Below, piece by piece: positions 11,640 to 23,649 of a stretch of 64,000 nucleotides of DNA. Location: assembly GCA_948567375.1 (NCBI GenBank), contig OX419761.1, forward strand, positions 53,818,501 through 53,882,500, read 5' to 3'. The notes beneath the pieces were generated by a model, which was not told where the DNA came from, did not search any database, and saw only the letters and a program-made list of their open reading frames with translations. Position numbers and translations under genes: made by a program. How positions within the stretch are numbered: the first letter of the stretch is position 1; each line of letters opens with the position of its first letter. The DNA is from Lunularia cruciata (taxonomy: Eukaryota > Streptophyta > Marchantiopsida > Lunulariales > Lunulariaceae).

Positions 11640-11859
11640 TTCCTTCAAAAGTGCAAACTGTTGTAGATCATCTTGATGATGCTGGGGAAATAACAAATGA
11701 ATTGGAATGGAAGAACAGGTCATCCAAGCTCTTCCTGATTTGAATAGTCTTTCTACTTCTGTAGAAATTCTTGGTAAAGAGAAAGGAATTCCAACTTTGA
11801 CCAATATCACTGAACGTCTGGAACTCAAAGAGGTTAGACACGAGCAAATAAGAAGTTGA
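11640..11859 (+). pseudogene. Copia-like Gag fragment, frameshifted
   Basis: One frame (about 11,654-11,706) reads QTVVDHLDDAGEITNELE. The next frame, from the ATG at 11,707 to the stop at 11,857-11,859, reads MEEQVIQALPDLNSLSTSV and KGIPTLTNITERLELKE. Joined across a one-base shift, this follows the layout of Ty1/copia Gag (UBN2-type): an alpha-helical stretch, then 'LPxxxxxLxxSV', then a helix with ERL. No LTRs or pol are seen nearby, so it is a scrap of an old insertion. The call rests on motif resemblance only. Confidence 0.4.
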
Positions 11860-12002
11860 GGTGCTGAAGCCCTTTTGTCAATGAACTCCGAAAAGTCAAA
11901 GGCCAAGCAAATCTGGAGGTAGATTTCCCGGGAAGCTAATTGGCCCATGTAATCCATGGAGCTTCATGGAATTTGAACCAGAGAGTGTACGATAGACTTA
12001 AG

Positions 12003-12163
12003 TAAATTACACTGAAATTGTTCGATTTCATCCTTTGAAAGGAAGGACTTAATGCGCTAGTTTCAAAGGACAAGGGACCGCTGAATTACATTCAAATGGT
12101 TCCATTCCATTCTTTGAAAGAGGAGAATTTAATGCGTTAGATGCAGAGGACCAGGGACCGGCA
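12003..12163 (+). repeat. Two-unit degenerate tandem repeat (about 80 bp)
   Basis: Units 12,003-12,082 and 12,083-12,163 share AATTACA, CTTTGAAAG, TTAATGCG(C/T)TAG and GGACCG at an offset of about 80 bp. It lies just downstream of the copia-like scrap and may have been part of it. Confidence 0.5.
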
Positions 12164-15100
12164 AGTAACGTGCCAAGACAAGATTCAAAAGAGGAGGAAA
12201 ATGAAGTTGCTATTTTTGCGTCGGCTTTAAAGTCTGATCTCAAATCTCCTTGAAACATAGACACAATTTATAGCTTTAACACAACTCAAGCAATTCACTA
12301 CCGCTACCGGGAGAGGATGGGGACGTGAGGGTGCGAGCAAGCAAAAACTCACAATTGGATGTATGACAAAGCAACAGTGTGCCTGCAAGGGGATGAGTAT
12401 GTGAAAATCTGAGAAACAAGAGACGGAGAGAAGTACCGTGAGTACAGTACCGTCATATACTAGCCAAAACTAGCATACTCATCAGTGATATGATTGATGG
12501 TCATCGACCAGGAAAGAATCTCTACAATGCAGTGCTCAATTGCAAGGAGGCGCACGATCGTGATAAAGCTACCGCACGGCTCACCGAATGAATTACAACA
12601 TCGAGAGGAAACTCTCCTTTTCTAACGTCTGAGTCATGTCTGACCGGCACGGCACAATCTGCGATGGTGGACAACTTGCTAATACAGCATGGCTGCTATA
12701 ATGATAAATGGCCGGTGTCTCTTGAATGCAGTTTCGATGGAGGACTTAGCTTATCTTGAAATCCAGAGTCAAAGGCACTTTTTAGTACAACAGTTAGACT
12801 TTCTTGGCGGTGAGAGATCGCTGCCTTGAAACTCCTTAGCTTTCTTGGCTGTGATCCCAAAAGATCGTTGTGTGGTCGTTAAGAGTCGAGGCATGGAGCT
12901 GATGATGGTCACATGGAAAATCCTTGTCAAATACTCCAAGAAATCAGTGGTAATACCAATAGCTCATGATCATTAGCCTAACGTAGCACTTGCGTTGTGA
13001 TGTACTCGACGCAACATGCAACAGATCCAACTGTAAGTTTGCTAGATTTTCGGGTGAATGTTGATTACAATCACCTAAGGCGGTAAATGATCGGTGAAGA
13101 ATGCCCCCTACATATGCTAAGGGGATGGATGGCGAGCGGTTTCGACCTACAAGCGTGATTCTCACATGATCAATCTCTTCTCCGATTGCTACACCGCGTG
13201 TTACAAGAAAGTTGATCTTTCGGAGCTGTGGTAGCCATCGCTGAGGTACATCCAAACTGAAATGAGATACGTTAATCTGTTTATTCATGGAAGGTTGTCA
13301 TTTGAATGTGGGCATAATACTGAAATGCTCTTCCTTACTTCCGACGATCTTCAAACCAACTTGATATGATTGACCGTGGTCCCGAAATGATACGGATTGA
13401 GATTGTACGATATTAAATCCGGCATGGGAGAAATGATCCACTGTTCGAATTGAGCTAGAGTTTACGTTCTGAAGTGACGGTCACCGATACCCGTCTGAAA
13501 TATAGGCACAGAGGTAATGTCAAGTTCATCTACGAATGTGGAAGTCTTTGATGCCCGCCTCAAACATTGGTTCAATTTCTTGCGCATGAACCTCGAGTGT
13601 GCCCACAAGTATGAGTGATGAGCGCTTTCTTTGACACTAGATCGATCTATCCCGCGGAACCACGAACTTGGATCTTAAGCTGCCTGAGGGTACTTTTAAT
13701 ATTGTCAATGGGTTCAGTTTCTAGTACTCTCTTCTCTCCGCCGGCTTAAAAGGTCCCTGGTATACCAAGAGTGACGGGGTTATCAACAACTGCAATTGTT
13801 CAGAGCGCCAGCCGGGGCTGATGTGCATCAATGATCAGATAGCTGAGAGTTCCAAGATCATGTTATTGTTCTAAGTAATCAGTGAGATCCTCTCTTAATC
13901 TAATTTTTGCTAGCTACGAAGCTAATTTAGAACAGGACCGGCGAGGAAGCTAGCTTTGGCGGGTGGTATTGTAGTTACCTTGTCCGTACCAGCGTAAGCT
14001 AGTCCTGCAAAGACGGCCCCTCACTCGAGTCATAGGGTAGAGACTGCTGTACCATAACCCTTCTCACTGTAATGTTACATGTATACCGGTCCTCGTCGCC
14101 TGACTTTTCTGACCTCAAGTGACCATTTCTAGTGACCCAGAGTCTGTAAATGTGGTCAAGATGACTTCGGATCGACCCATCGGTGCTTATTCGGGAAAGG
14201 ATTATTGCTCGGTTTTGGTGGGGCCCTGGAGCCTCATGAAGCCTATAATGTCAGAAACAGGCCTTTCAAAGTGAAGGGGCTTCTAGCAGCATTTTTACTT
14301 CAGTAAATTTACCAGCTCCCCCAGAACTTGTCGTGATAGTTCGATATGTTCATGTCGTTTAAGCTAAAGGATTGACCTTCTTTATATCTTTTTGAGTAGT
14401 AGCATATGTTGCCCCTAAAAGAGAAAGATTGAAACTGCGACTTCAGTTTTTCAAGCATTACCAAGAAACTTGTTCTCTTATGCGCATATGGGCCTTCGGT
14501 CCGAACATAATGTGTCCATAAGGGTGGGAGCTATCATCATCAAGGTGATAGATATTCTTTGTCAGGGTCGAATGGAGCAGTGGAATGCAATTTCAGTTAC
14601 GTTGATGGGTTTTAGTCTGGGCAGATGAGTTAGATCTAGACACGATGTTCCTCTAGCTATGTAGCTGCTGCCACTTGCGGAATGCAGCTCTTACAGTGCT
14701 CAGGTCTTGTTGCAATCCAGTTAACGAGCCACCCACCATCAGAAGCGGACGAATCGGAAGTGAGTACAGCCCACTGCTTGTGAGCAAATTTGGTTCCGCA
14801 GAAAGTCAACCGATTAGAGTAAAGCTCTCCACGACTCATCAGCAGGTTCCTAAAGTGAGGAGTCTTATCCGGGCGATCGCTTTCAACCTTCGCATCTTTG
14901 AACGAGACTTCCTAGGCGCACTAAAATTACCATCATTTGTGATTCTTCATGAGCAGTGTTTGCTTGTCTTCACACTAATCCACGCTTCACGTCATTCCAA
15001 AGCCTTGAATCGGAACTAACAATTGAGAGTGTTTTGAGAAGCACATTAAACTGCCTCAGCTTATTGTAGATCTGTAGACTAACAAATGCTCCTTCTTGAC

Positions 15101-16904
15101 TAGATTTCCAACGAACGAATAGATTAGAATTTCCGCCGCCGTAGATCGATGTTCCTCAGCCTGGTCAGCAATGCATAGTGTGGCCGCAGTGCAAGTCTTT
15201 CCAAAGCACGGCCTTAGAGTCAGAGCATATGAATATCATAACCTTCGAAAAGCGGACAATTGATCAGGAATCTTGTAGCCTGCCGTGGCTAGCTCTGACA
15301 CATCCCCAATATGTCCAAGACTAATTAGATAATCCCAATTCAGTAGAACTAATTCATTCTTTCTGGAAACGATTTTATTGTGGGACATTTAAACGACCGC
15401 GTCAATACTACTACTAGTAATAAACATGAGGATTAAGTTGCTGCCCCCTATCTGTAAGTGAAGGACCTGCATCAATCCAGATTCGAAGTAACTGATGAGG
15501 GCGAGCTGAGACCCGTAATCATTCATCATAATAAGCTCTCGAATTATAACGCATGATTTATCCACAGGGATGTAGAGCTTTCTGAGAGCATGAGGAACGA
15601 GATGCAGAATATGGACAATTTATACTCACCTCACTTTATAGCTCCTTGTCAACACAAGAATATTGTGTTTTCCGTTCTCGTTTTAAAGATATACTGCATT
15701 CTTTCCTCTCAGGAGCATGAACTGCGGGTGGACCCAGGCTAGAAGAGGCAGTAGAGGGCCTAATTAGAAAGAAAAACGGGCTTGAATGTTCCAACCACAT
15801 GGCTCCTTCCGGTTCCATGGCACATTCACACGCGCGCACACAGACACTAGACTAAGTCCAGAATGTCTGTTGTACAGGACCTGTAGATACTGCGACGACT
15901 GGATCAGAATTCAACAGAAGATACCCATGCAATGTGTTGCATTATTTGTGCAAGTCCTGCGGGGAGCTAGCATGAAGACTCCTTGCGTTGCTATCCGCCA
16001 TGCAGTTCGGTGAGGATCCTGTTACGAAACTATTCCAGGTTCACACCTTCTCGAGTTGGAGAAAGTTGGGGCATATACAGCAGGCTTTAATTTAGGCCTG
16101 GGCAAGTGATCCATCACGAGCTTAAGAATGGAATATTTTCTGTTATAGAATGTTGAAATATATATATATCGGGTCTTAATATAATACAGACTTCCACACA
16201 GCACTCGACCTGCGGATCTATATTTGAGGTTTCGAAACTCAGGCGCAATCAGATAGCAATTTGCACCATCAACGTAGGATGCAGACTTCACAATCAAGTC
16301 GGCAGCAGATTATTACTCTACACCTTTCATATGGGTTCCCAGGCCTGTACACCATCCTTAAACTTCAGATTTCATAAAGTCTAGTACGATCTTTCGTCCG
16401 AGACAAGCCTCGGCCTAGGTAAAGTTCTCCGTCCCTCAATATCAGGAGTACGCTTTTCAGGCCCCATTTTGAGTTCTGATCGTATGCGTTTCCAAGAGTT
16501 CTAGCTGACAGTTGGACCAAATCAGTATTCTAGATAACATGATTTCTATTTCTGCATGTCGTTTTTAAGATGTACATTTTGGATCTCATGTGAAGGAACC
16601 ACTCAAGTTGCCATAAGTGGATTGCTCGTTGTATCAGATCGAAGACTGGACGGTTGTGCTTTAGCTGTGCATGTGCTCTTTGCAATCAAATCCAGGAGAT
16701 AATCTTTGTTTAAAGTCGTTATGCTCTGCCTGATTTTGTTAGCTCGTGGTAGTCTTGTAATGCGACTTGCATTTCCCATGCATGAGAAGTCCACAAGATA
16801 AAAACACAGGCCATTTGGTTCATCAGATCTGATTCCGATAGTAATCGTTGACTGAAGATGATATTCCGAAATGCCTCCAGGTTTGTCCGTGGCTGTTGAG
16901 GACC
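12164..16904 (+). other. No gene recognised; upstream of GT31 gene
   Basis: About 4.7 kb of CpG-containing, apparently unique DNA. Open frames of up to 120 codons exist on both strands (for example 13,288-12,944 minus), but none shows a known motif, several lack an ATG, and overlapping frames on the opposite strand are just as long. The last kilobase probably contains the promoter and 5' leader of the GT31 gene. A short (TA)n stretch is at 16,161-16,169. Spliced genes cannot be excluded. Confidence 0.4.
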
Positions 16905-17999
16905 ATGAATTCGAACGGCAATGGGTGTAGAATGCCAGTCGCTCCAAGACATCCAATGAAACCAAATGGGCAAGGCGTGCATGTAGGTCTCCTTACGATC
17001 AGCATTGCTGTGGGGACGATGGTGACTATTGCCTTCCTCCTTTGCCAGCTATCGGTACTCATGAGTCCCAAACTTCTGCGTCGCATCGTCATGCAGAGCC
17101 GTGAAATCAGCAACTTCAGTTACGTGGATTCCTTGCCAGATGGTAGGTTTATGCGTGGAAGGCAGGATCACGCCGTTGTTAGTCCCGCAACAGCAAGCTC
17201 AACCTCACTCAGTAATGGCCTTGAGTCCCTTCAGAGGGAATCGGGGGAGAAAAACTCCACCAGCACAGCCTCGAAGAAGAAGTTCAGCATTCTGATCGGA
17301 ATCATGACCATGGCGAAGAAGACAGAGAGGAGGAACCTTCTGAGACTAGCATACGGCGTACAGTCATCAGAACACGCAGATGTGACAGTGAAGTTCGTTC
17401 TGGGGAAGCTACAAGACGGGACAGACGGAACCATGGTGGAGTTCGAGAAGAAGGTGCACGGAGATATAATGGAGCTGGAGGTGGAAGAAAACATGAACAA
17501 CGGAAAATCCTTTCATTATTTCACAGCGGTGGCATCAGGGGATACGCAATACGACTATGTGATGAAAACGGATGATGACTCATATGTGCGCATCGACAAT
17601 CTGGGCAAACATCTCTTGCCCCTGTCACGCACAGATCTCTACTACGGCTACATTCTTCCCTGCGAGAATCAAGACCCTTACAAATGGTACATGGCCGGGA
17701 TGGGATATCTCATTTCCTGGGATCTGGTGCAGTGGATAAAGGACTCACCAATTCCTAGACGCAATATCTCAGGCACCGAAGATAAACTTGTAGGGGGATG
17801 GTTCGACGAAGGTGGCAAGGCAAAGAACAGAGTAAATGATAAGCCGCTGTTTTATGATCACCCCGAGTTCGGAGGTAAGTGCGCACACGAGCTTATTCCT
17901 GACACAATTCTCGTCCATCAAGTCAAGACTCCCGAACGATGGGCTCATGTGCTGTCGTACTTCGAGAAGAACAGAAGTACTGCAGTAGCATCCTCTTGA
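16905..17999 (+). CDS. GT31-family glycosyltransferase (galactosyltransferase-like), intronless
   Basis: A 364-codon ORF from the ATG at 16,905 (context GACCATGA, favourable for plants) to a TGA at 17,997-17,999. An in-frame TAA at 16,842 closes the frame upstream, and no ATG comes earlier. The layout is a type II Golgi enzyme: a short cytosolic tail, one membrane helix at residues 27-53 (GLLTISIAVGTMVTIAFLL), a Ser-rich stem, then the catalytic domain from residue 124 (KKKFSILIGIMT). Family marks are ERRNLLRLAYG (141-151), the metal-binding DDD in KTDDDSYV (223-225), AGMGYLIS (264-271) and EDKLVGGWFD (292-301). N-glycosylation sequons occur at about 70, 117, 287 and 356. Members transfer galactose or GlcNAc from UDP-sugars to glycans or arabinogalactan proteins; acceptor and sugar cannot be told here. 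A donor-like GGAGGTAAGT at about 17,869 is in frame and family similarity continues past it, so it is probably not used. Confidence 0.85.
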   Translation: MNSNGNGCRMPVAPRHPMKPNGQGVHVGLLTISIAVGTMVTIAFLLCQLSVLMSPKLLRRIVMQSREISNFSYVDSLPDGRFMRGRQDHAVVSPATASSTSLSNGLESLQRESGEKNSTSTASKKKFSILIGIMTMAKKTERRNLLRLAYGVQSSEHADVTVKFVLGKLQDGTDGTMVEFEKKVHGDIMELEVEENMNNGKSFHYFTAVASGDTQYDYVMKTDDDSYVRIDNLGKHLLPLSRTDLYYGYILPCENQDPYKWYMAGMGYLISWDLVQWIKDSPIPRRNISGTEDKLVGGWFDEGGKAKNRVNDKPLFYDHPEFGGKCAHELIPDTILVHQVKTPERWAHVLSYFEKNRSTAVASS

Positions 18000-20900
18000 A
18001 GGCGCATTAAGCTCAATATTGACAGTACAATTTACATTCGAATTTCGATCTCGATCGGCTAGCTAAGTCTGGTAGCCAAAATATGGCATGATGTATCCGA
18101 CTGGGCATGCTCACTGCCGTTCTATTGACGATCCAATGATACTCATGGCTTAGAATTCATGAATCGATTGAAGCTATTGCCTGAGATCGAGCTTGATTGT
18201 AGCAATCAATCCCCTTGACGGACGAAACCAGCTTTTGCGTCGCTGCTCGCCGGCTTCCATAGCGTGAGCTTCCAATTACAGCACAGCTTACACTGTCTCA
18301 TTGACAAGAGTTTGTTGTAAGTTCACCGTCCTTGAATCTGTACATAGAAATTAAGCGAGTCCAGGCCCGCATCTCCGGCAAGGTGGGCTTCTCTGTGAGC
18401 TTCGTTGGTCTCTTTCCACCCACGGAAAAAATTCAGCTAGTCAATTATTCTAGTTCCCAAACCTGAATTCTTAGCTGCTAAAGCTCGCTGTGCCAGGTCC
18501 CATTCGTTCGTACTATTGTCACTTGGTTGCAGTAGCAGCTAATATCAGATCTCAAAATTGCAGCTGTTAATTAGCTGATAGTGCTAATTAGATTAAGTTA
18601 CATTGACTCTGAGGATTGTTGCTCGGGTTTCATGGTTGATCGACCAGGCATTGTACAATATCAGGAATAAACCAGCAGTTAGAATTATAGTTCTCGTTAC
18701 AGTGATGATGAAGAGTAATGGGTTAACATAGAAATCTGTACAGCTCAAAAAGGAGCTCATACTAACTTGCAGACCTACGTACATATGCATCTGAGATGAC
18801 TCTTCTCGTAAGGTTTGTTAACCTGTTCATTTTTTGGTGTCTTTGCGCAAACTTGAGCTTCTCCATCTTTCAAGTATGGCCAGTGACACTGGGCTGGCTA
18901 GCTAGAGGTCGATGTATCTCATATATTGCTTTCAGAGCTAGCTCAATGACATAACGTGCTATTCGGAAGAAACTGACTGAAAAGTCCACTTCAGAACGTC
19001 AGATGTATATAATGTGAGCTGTAAGAAGGAGAGCATATTTTGTACAGATGTAAAGAAAATCGAAATTGGAATTTAGAGTTGTGATCTCAATTCTACAGAC
19101 CATGACAGAAACATAAGGCTTTGCCATAATATAAACGGGTTCGAAACTGTTATAATAGGCATCGAAAACATGACAGGCCCGGGGACAATAGCAAGCTCTG
19201 ACGTTTAGGATTTAATATCTGTTCACTCGTAGTAAGCACTTCTTCATTGAGAACTTTTAAGCCCTGTGGTTCCTTGTTGCTCCTTACTGCGAATTCGATT
19301 CTTGAAGTTTACCTCAGATCTAGAACAGATGTCTGTGATTAATCGAACGGGAAATCCTCGTCCTACGGTTTCTAAATTCAATCAGAGTAGTATTAGTGAA
19401 TTTTGGCCACTGTTGAGTTGTGTCTACAACAGACGATTCTACTTTTGTGTGAGTGGTTCTCTGACACGACAGTCCCAGCTGCAAGCTCAAGCATGTTTTT
19501 AAGACTTCATGTGAGCCGAATTAGAAGAAGGGATAGTGTAGTAACTAGTATTGTTCGGACTGTATTTCAGTGAATGACATGGATCATGAGTCCAAGATGA
19601 CATTTGCAACAAATTACTTAAGCCTGTCAAATATCCAATATAAGATAGTCAATTTAGATGCGACCATTGCAAATGACTACTGGAAACCGAGCGAGTGGAA
19701 CATACTACTTTTACTTCCCATAACAGGAAAAATGCATACTCTGATTTAGGAGTTTCTATGCTGTCAGTATCAGAATGTGTCTCAAATCTCAACTGAAGTA
19801 TGATATGTAGTTCATGACTCCTACAGAGAGGAAATAATACCCAAAATATGCCAGCATTTGACTGATATTCCTGCAGCATCATAATCAAATAACTGTGTCA
19901 ACCAACGTCCCTTGTGTTTGTAGGTAATGAAGTTAGCAGGGCCACATGACCGTCGTGGATACAACAGGAAACCATGGAAGTAAACTCTCTAAGTTTAGTC
20001 ATCCAGACCTGGGAAGTAGTGCCTAACTATCAGCATATGTCTTTTGCAGTAAACATTCCAAACAGCAACTGCGCACGTGTGCCGTTTGCATTCGCAGTAC
20101 CTGTAACGCAGTGACACTATTTTACGGAATTAAAGAAAAAGTACAGATTCAAATACAAATCCTCAGTAAATTTTGCTTTTGTATATGCACAGAAAGAAAA
20201 TCAACGTATTCTGCTTCTGTAGGGGACAAAGAAACTCCTCGCAACAATATAATTCTCAAAGATACGGGCACACACATGTGCCCCTATCTCAAAGCCGTGA
20301 TGTTTGTTTCCAATGTTGGTGTTTCTCTGCTGAGTACTATGAGGAATTATAATCTTAGATTCCGGGCCGTATATCTCGATTTACAGCATCTTTATCTTTA
20401 CAAAGTGGGAGTCCTAATCTCGATGTTCACTTCGACGAGCACGCCAAGCACTTGAAACGTTGTCCCTGCCTTCATGGCAAATGAACTACACGAGAGCACG
20501 TGTACCACAAATGACTTCCTCCGTTTCGGTTGGAAGTGCAGAAATTGCCAATTTAATTTATTGTTCCAGTATACTAGATTTGTAACAGCGGTGTAAAATA
20601 GTGCACTTGACTTTGTTCTACCATAGACTCCTGCCAACGCCGACATTCAAGGCACATAGTGATTCAACACGTTTCAGTCGAGTGGTTTTTGCCAATGAAA
20701 CAAGGTCCTGGTCTTGTTTTTGACCGAAGTCGTCAACTAACACCAGGCGGAAAGCAGAACTTTCACTGTTTACATCTTTGAACATGTACAGACTTTAATT
20801 TCATCCGGTTTGTGCATAATTACTTGTTTCATTACTTGCAGATGAACTTTAACTTCCTCTTGAGCTAATTTGGATGTATGATTATCCGATAGAGTTTATG

Positions 20901-22780
20901 TCAGTGAGAGAATACATTGCGTACTCGTAAGCTACCACCGATTCTGATTGACTTTAAGAGTATCTCTGGCGTGTTTTTTCTAACACAATTCTACTTTTTT
21001 CCCGCTAGTCCTGGTAGATAAAACCTATGCTTCTTTTCAGGATAGAAGTCGAAGATCAATGCGAGACCCTCTTATTACATCGGATCAAGTTTGATGCGTC
21101 ATCAGCAGAGGATTCATAAGTGAGAGAACTCCACAGCTCTATCTCTCTCCTTGGATTACATGACGATTAAATTTTTCTATCGAGTGAAATTGCTCACACG
21201 CCAAGCAATCGTTGAAAAGCATCGGAATTGTCCTTCTCTATCGTTTGATTTATCCAGTTGTTGTCTCCTACTGGGACAAGCAAACGTCGAGTTTCGATCT
21301 TATCAAGTCAATCAATATATCCCCTAATCTGCACGGCTTCTTTTCAAATCCATAATAAATCGTAGTATCTTTAGAAAGATGAGTACTTTGCACGGTAAAC
21401 ATCGAAAAACGTGCAGGAACAGACTTTGCTTTAGTCAATTACCTATCTCGCCTTATGACAATAGGGAGAGAGACAGAGAATCCTCTGTTAAATTGTAACT
21501 GTAAGTAATAATATAACGTAAATCGTGGCAAATCGGGAATCTCAAAATCCAAAGAGAGCTGCCAACACATTATAATTTGCATGAAGTCAGAAGTGACATT
21601 ACAAATCTCTGAATTGTATATTGAATGTGATATCGTAGCTGCTGAGAATATAGCGAAGAAATCACTCAGAATGATTTCCCTTACGATGGTGAACGGATCA
21701 CCTCTGCAACATTGCTATATCTACCGGGTTGATTGCACACAAGGGAACTTTCAGATGAAAAGGTAATCTGAGGACCACCACCAGAACGGTGCTAATCACA
21801 CATTAAACAAATTAGAGCGAAAGGTATGATGTTCATCAAAGCTTTTGAAGTGCATGTCCTGCCTATTTAACATAGGGCTTTAGACATCAAGAGCGTTGCT
21901 TTGTTGTTGTGGCAGTTTTTCCTCATCAACAAACTGGAGTAACTTTATGATCATTCTTTCATTCTATGTCTTGCACTTGACTCAACATGCAGAGGCTGAT
22001 AGCAATGCTTGAAAAAAATACGAAGTAGCGTGGATCTTGTACTGCATACAAGATTCCATATAACGAGCTGAGAAGTTTAAATCCAGAGGAGATTCAAATC
22101 AGTTGTAGCATGTTGAATGCTTTCTCAGCATGTTGTTTGTTGTCTGAACAACTTACACTACCTGAGGATTACCTTGTAAGTCATCTGAACTATTGTTTGT
22201 TGTGTTTCTGTCTGTAAAGGTCACGAAAGTAGAGTGCTAACGAAGCTACTATTTCAATGCAGGAGGACCAAAACAGTATTGACAGGAGACAGGTACAAAG
22301 CTCTTTACTTTACACGGGTGTCCGTTATTGGTTCTGCTCTCTATTCCGTAATTAGCGTCAATTATTTCCGCGCACTGCTTTTTTGGCCAAAGGGGACGAT
22401 ACCATTGAGGTCAATGAGTTTTTATTTTTTTACTTATTTAGTTAAGTTATTGAGTTTTGAGTTCACTGAATTAGTGTGGATTATATTTATAAATCATCAA
22501 ACTAGTTCATATTAAAATAATTGTAGATTTAGTGTGAATTATATCATTAAATCATCAAACTAGTTTACATTATAAAAAAATTGTAGAATTGAAACGAGAG
22601 CATATGTTTACAGGATAAAAAACTTGGTCCTGTATATTTATAATTTTCAATATCTATAATAAATTTCCATATTAATAATTTTTAATGTGATATTGATAAT
22701 AATTTTTCAATAGATTTTAATCATCTTAATAGAAGTTAAATTTTTCATTGAAAACCCGAGAACTTCTGCACTGATTAAAA
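18000..22780 (+). other. No gene recognised
   Basis: The first few hundred bases are presumably the 3' UTR of the GT31 gene. Beyond that there are only short frames without motifs (the longest are about 114 codons). From about 22,400 the sequence turns AT-rich and CpG-poor, marking the edge of the repeat block to the right. Confidence 0.4.
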
Positions 22781-22996
22781 TCTATGCATTAATAGAATTC
22801 TTTACTCTTAAGAAGTATTGGATTAAGTGTTTGAAAATCATATCTTTTTCTTCCAAAAGTAGTCATGGGAAATGCATTTCCCAAGTGTAATAAAAATACC
22901 AATCTCTTTTGCAATGTTCATTTAGATGCAACTTCTAAACTACAACAATCCGCTCAAATTGTACAAGGAGTTCATGTATTCTATTAATGCATTAGA
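22781..22996. repeat. 216-bp inverted-repeat (MITE-like) element
   Basis: The left arm TCTATGCATTAATAGAATTC (22,781-22,800) and the right arm near 22,977-22,996 (ATTCTATTAATGCATTAGA) are inverted complements with few mismatches. Weaker pairing extends outward a few bases. The interior (about 22,807-22,968) recurs nearly unchanged at 55,319-55,482. No clear target duplication was found. It could be a MITE, or a satellite monomer captured between chance inverted arms. Confidence 0.45.
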
Positions 22997-23649
22997 TTTA
23001 ACTCTGACTTAAAGGTGAACTCTGGCGAAGTCCACATCTTGCAGGGTACCCAGTTATCTTTCCCGGACAACAAATCCCCATGATTGTGTGAGTGTGAGTC
23101 CATTAAAGTTTGATTCTTCACAAGAAAGAAATTCACTAGTGTTTCTATTTTACCTAGAAGAGTTCGTGCTCTTAGCGACATTGATAGTTGATAGTCAAAG
23201 GCGGATGGATTTCTTACTTGATGCTATAACATCGCCATAACATATTAAAATTGGTGATTGGATCTAGGATTTATTTCATACTGAAATAGAGTTGAGAAAA
23301 GAAATGGTATAAGGAAAACCTAATGGTGTAGTTAAGTTCTTGTTGATATGAATTAATGAAGGATTTGCAACCAATTTTCAGAGTCATTGGAGCAGGTCAA
23401 AAACAAGGTTTCAACAATAGAGAGAAGACTTTTGCTTAGCTAGTAGAAAGCAAGTTTTCCACTTACTACCTCTTGCTAAATCAGTAAAAGTCTTCTCTAC
23501 CACCGGAAACTTGTTTTCTGTCCTCGAAAGAAAACCTCCTCTTCTTCTATCAAAACTTAGTTGTTTTGATAAAGAAAGAAAAAACAATGCATCGAAGATT
23601 AGCCGTTTTGATAAAGAAAGAATTAAACAAGGAATTAAAGCGTCATACA

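Noticed and set aside
12944-13288. 114-codon minus-strand frame
   Set aside because: No known motif, no promoter signal, and such lengths are expected by chance here.
14675-15019. 114-codon plus-strand frame
   Set aside because: It has no ATG at its start (begins TTG) and overlaps an equally plausible frame on the other strand; no motif.
16848-16904. 19-codon upstream extension of the GT31 ORF
   Set aside because: It would start at TTG; the first ATG with a good context is at 16,905.
17869-17878. Donor-like GGAGGTAAGT inside the GT31 ORF
   Set aside because: The reading frame and GT31 similarity continue through it to the C-terminus, so it is probably not spliced.
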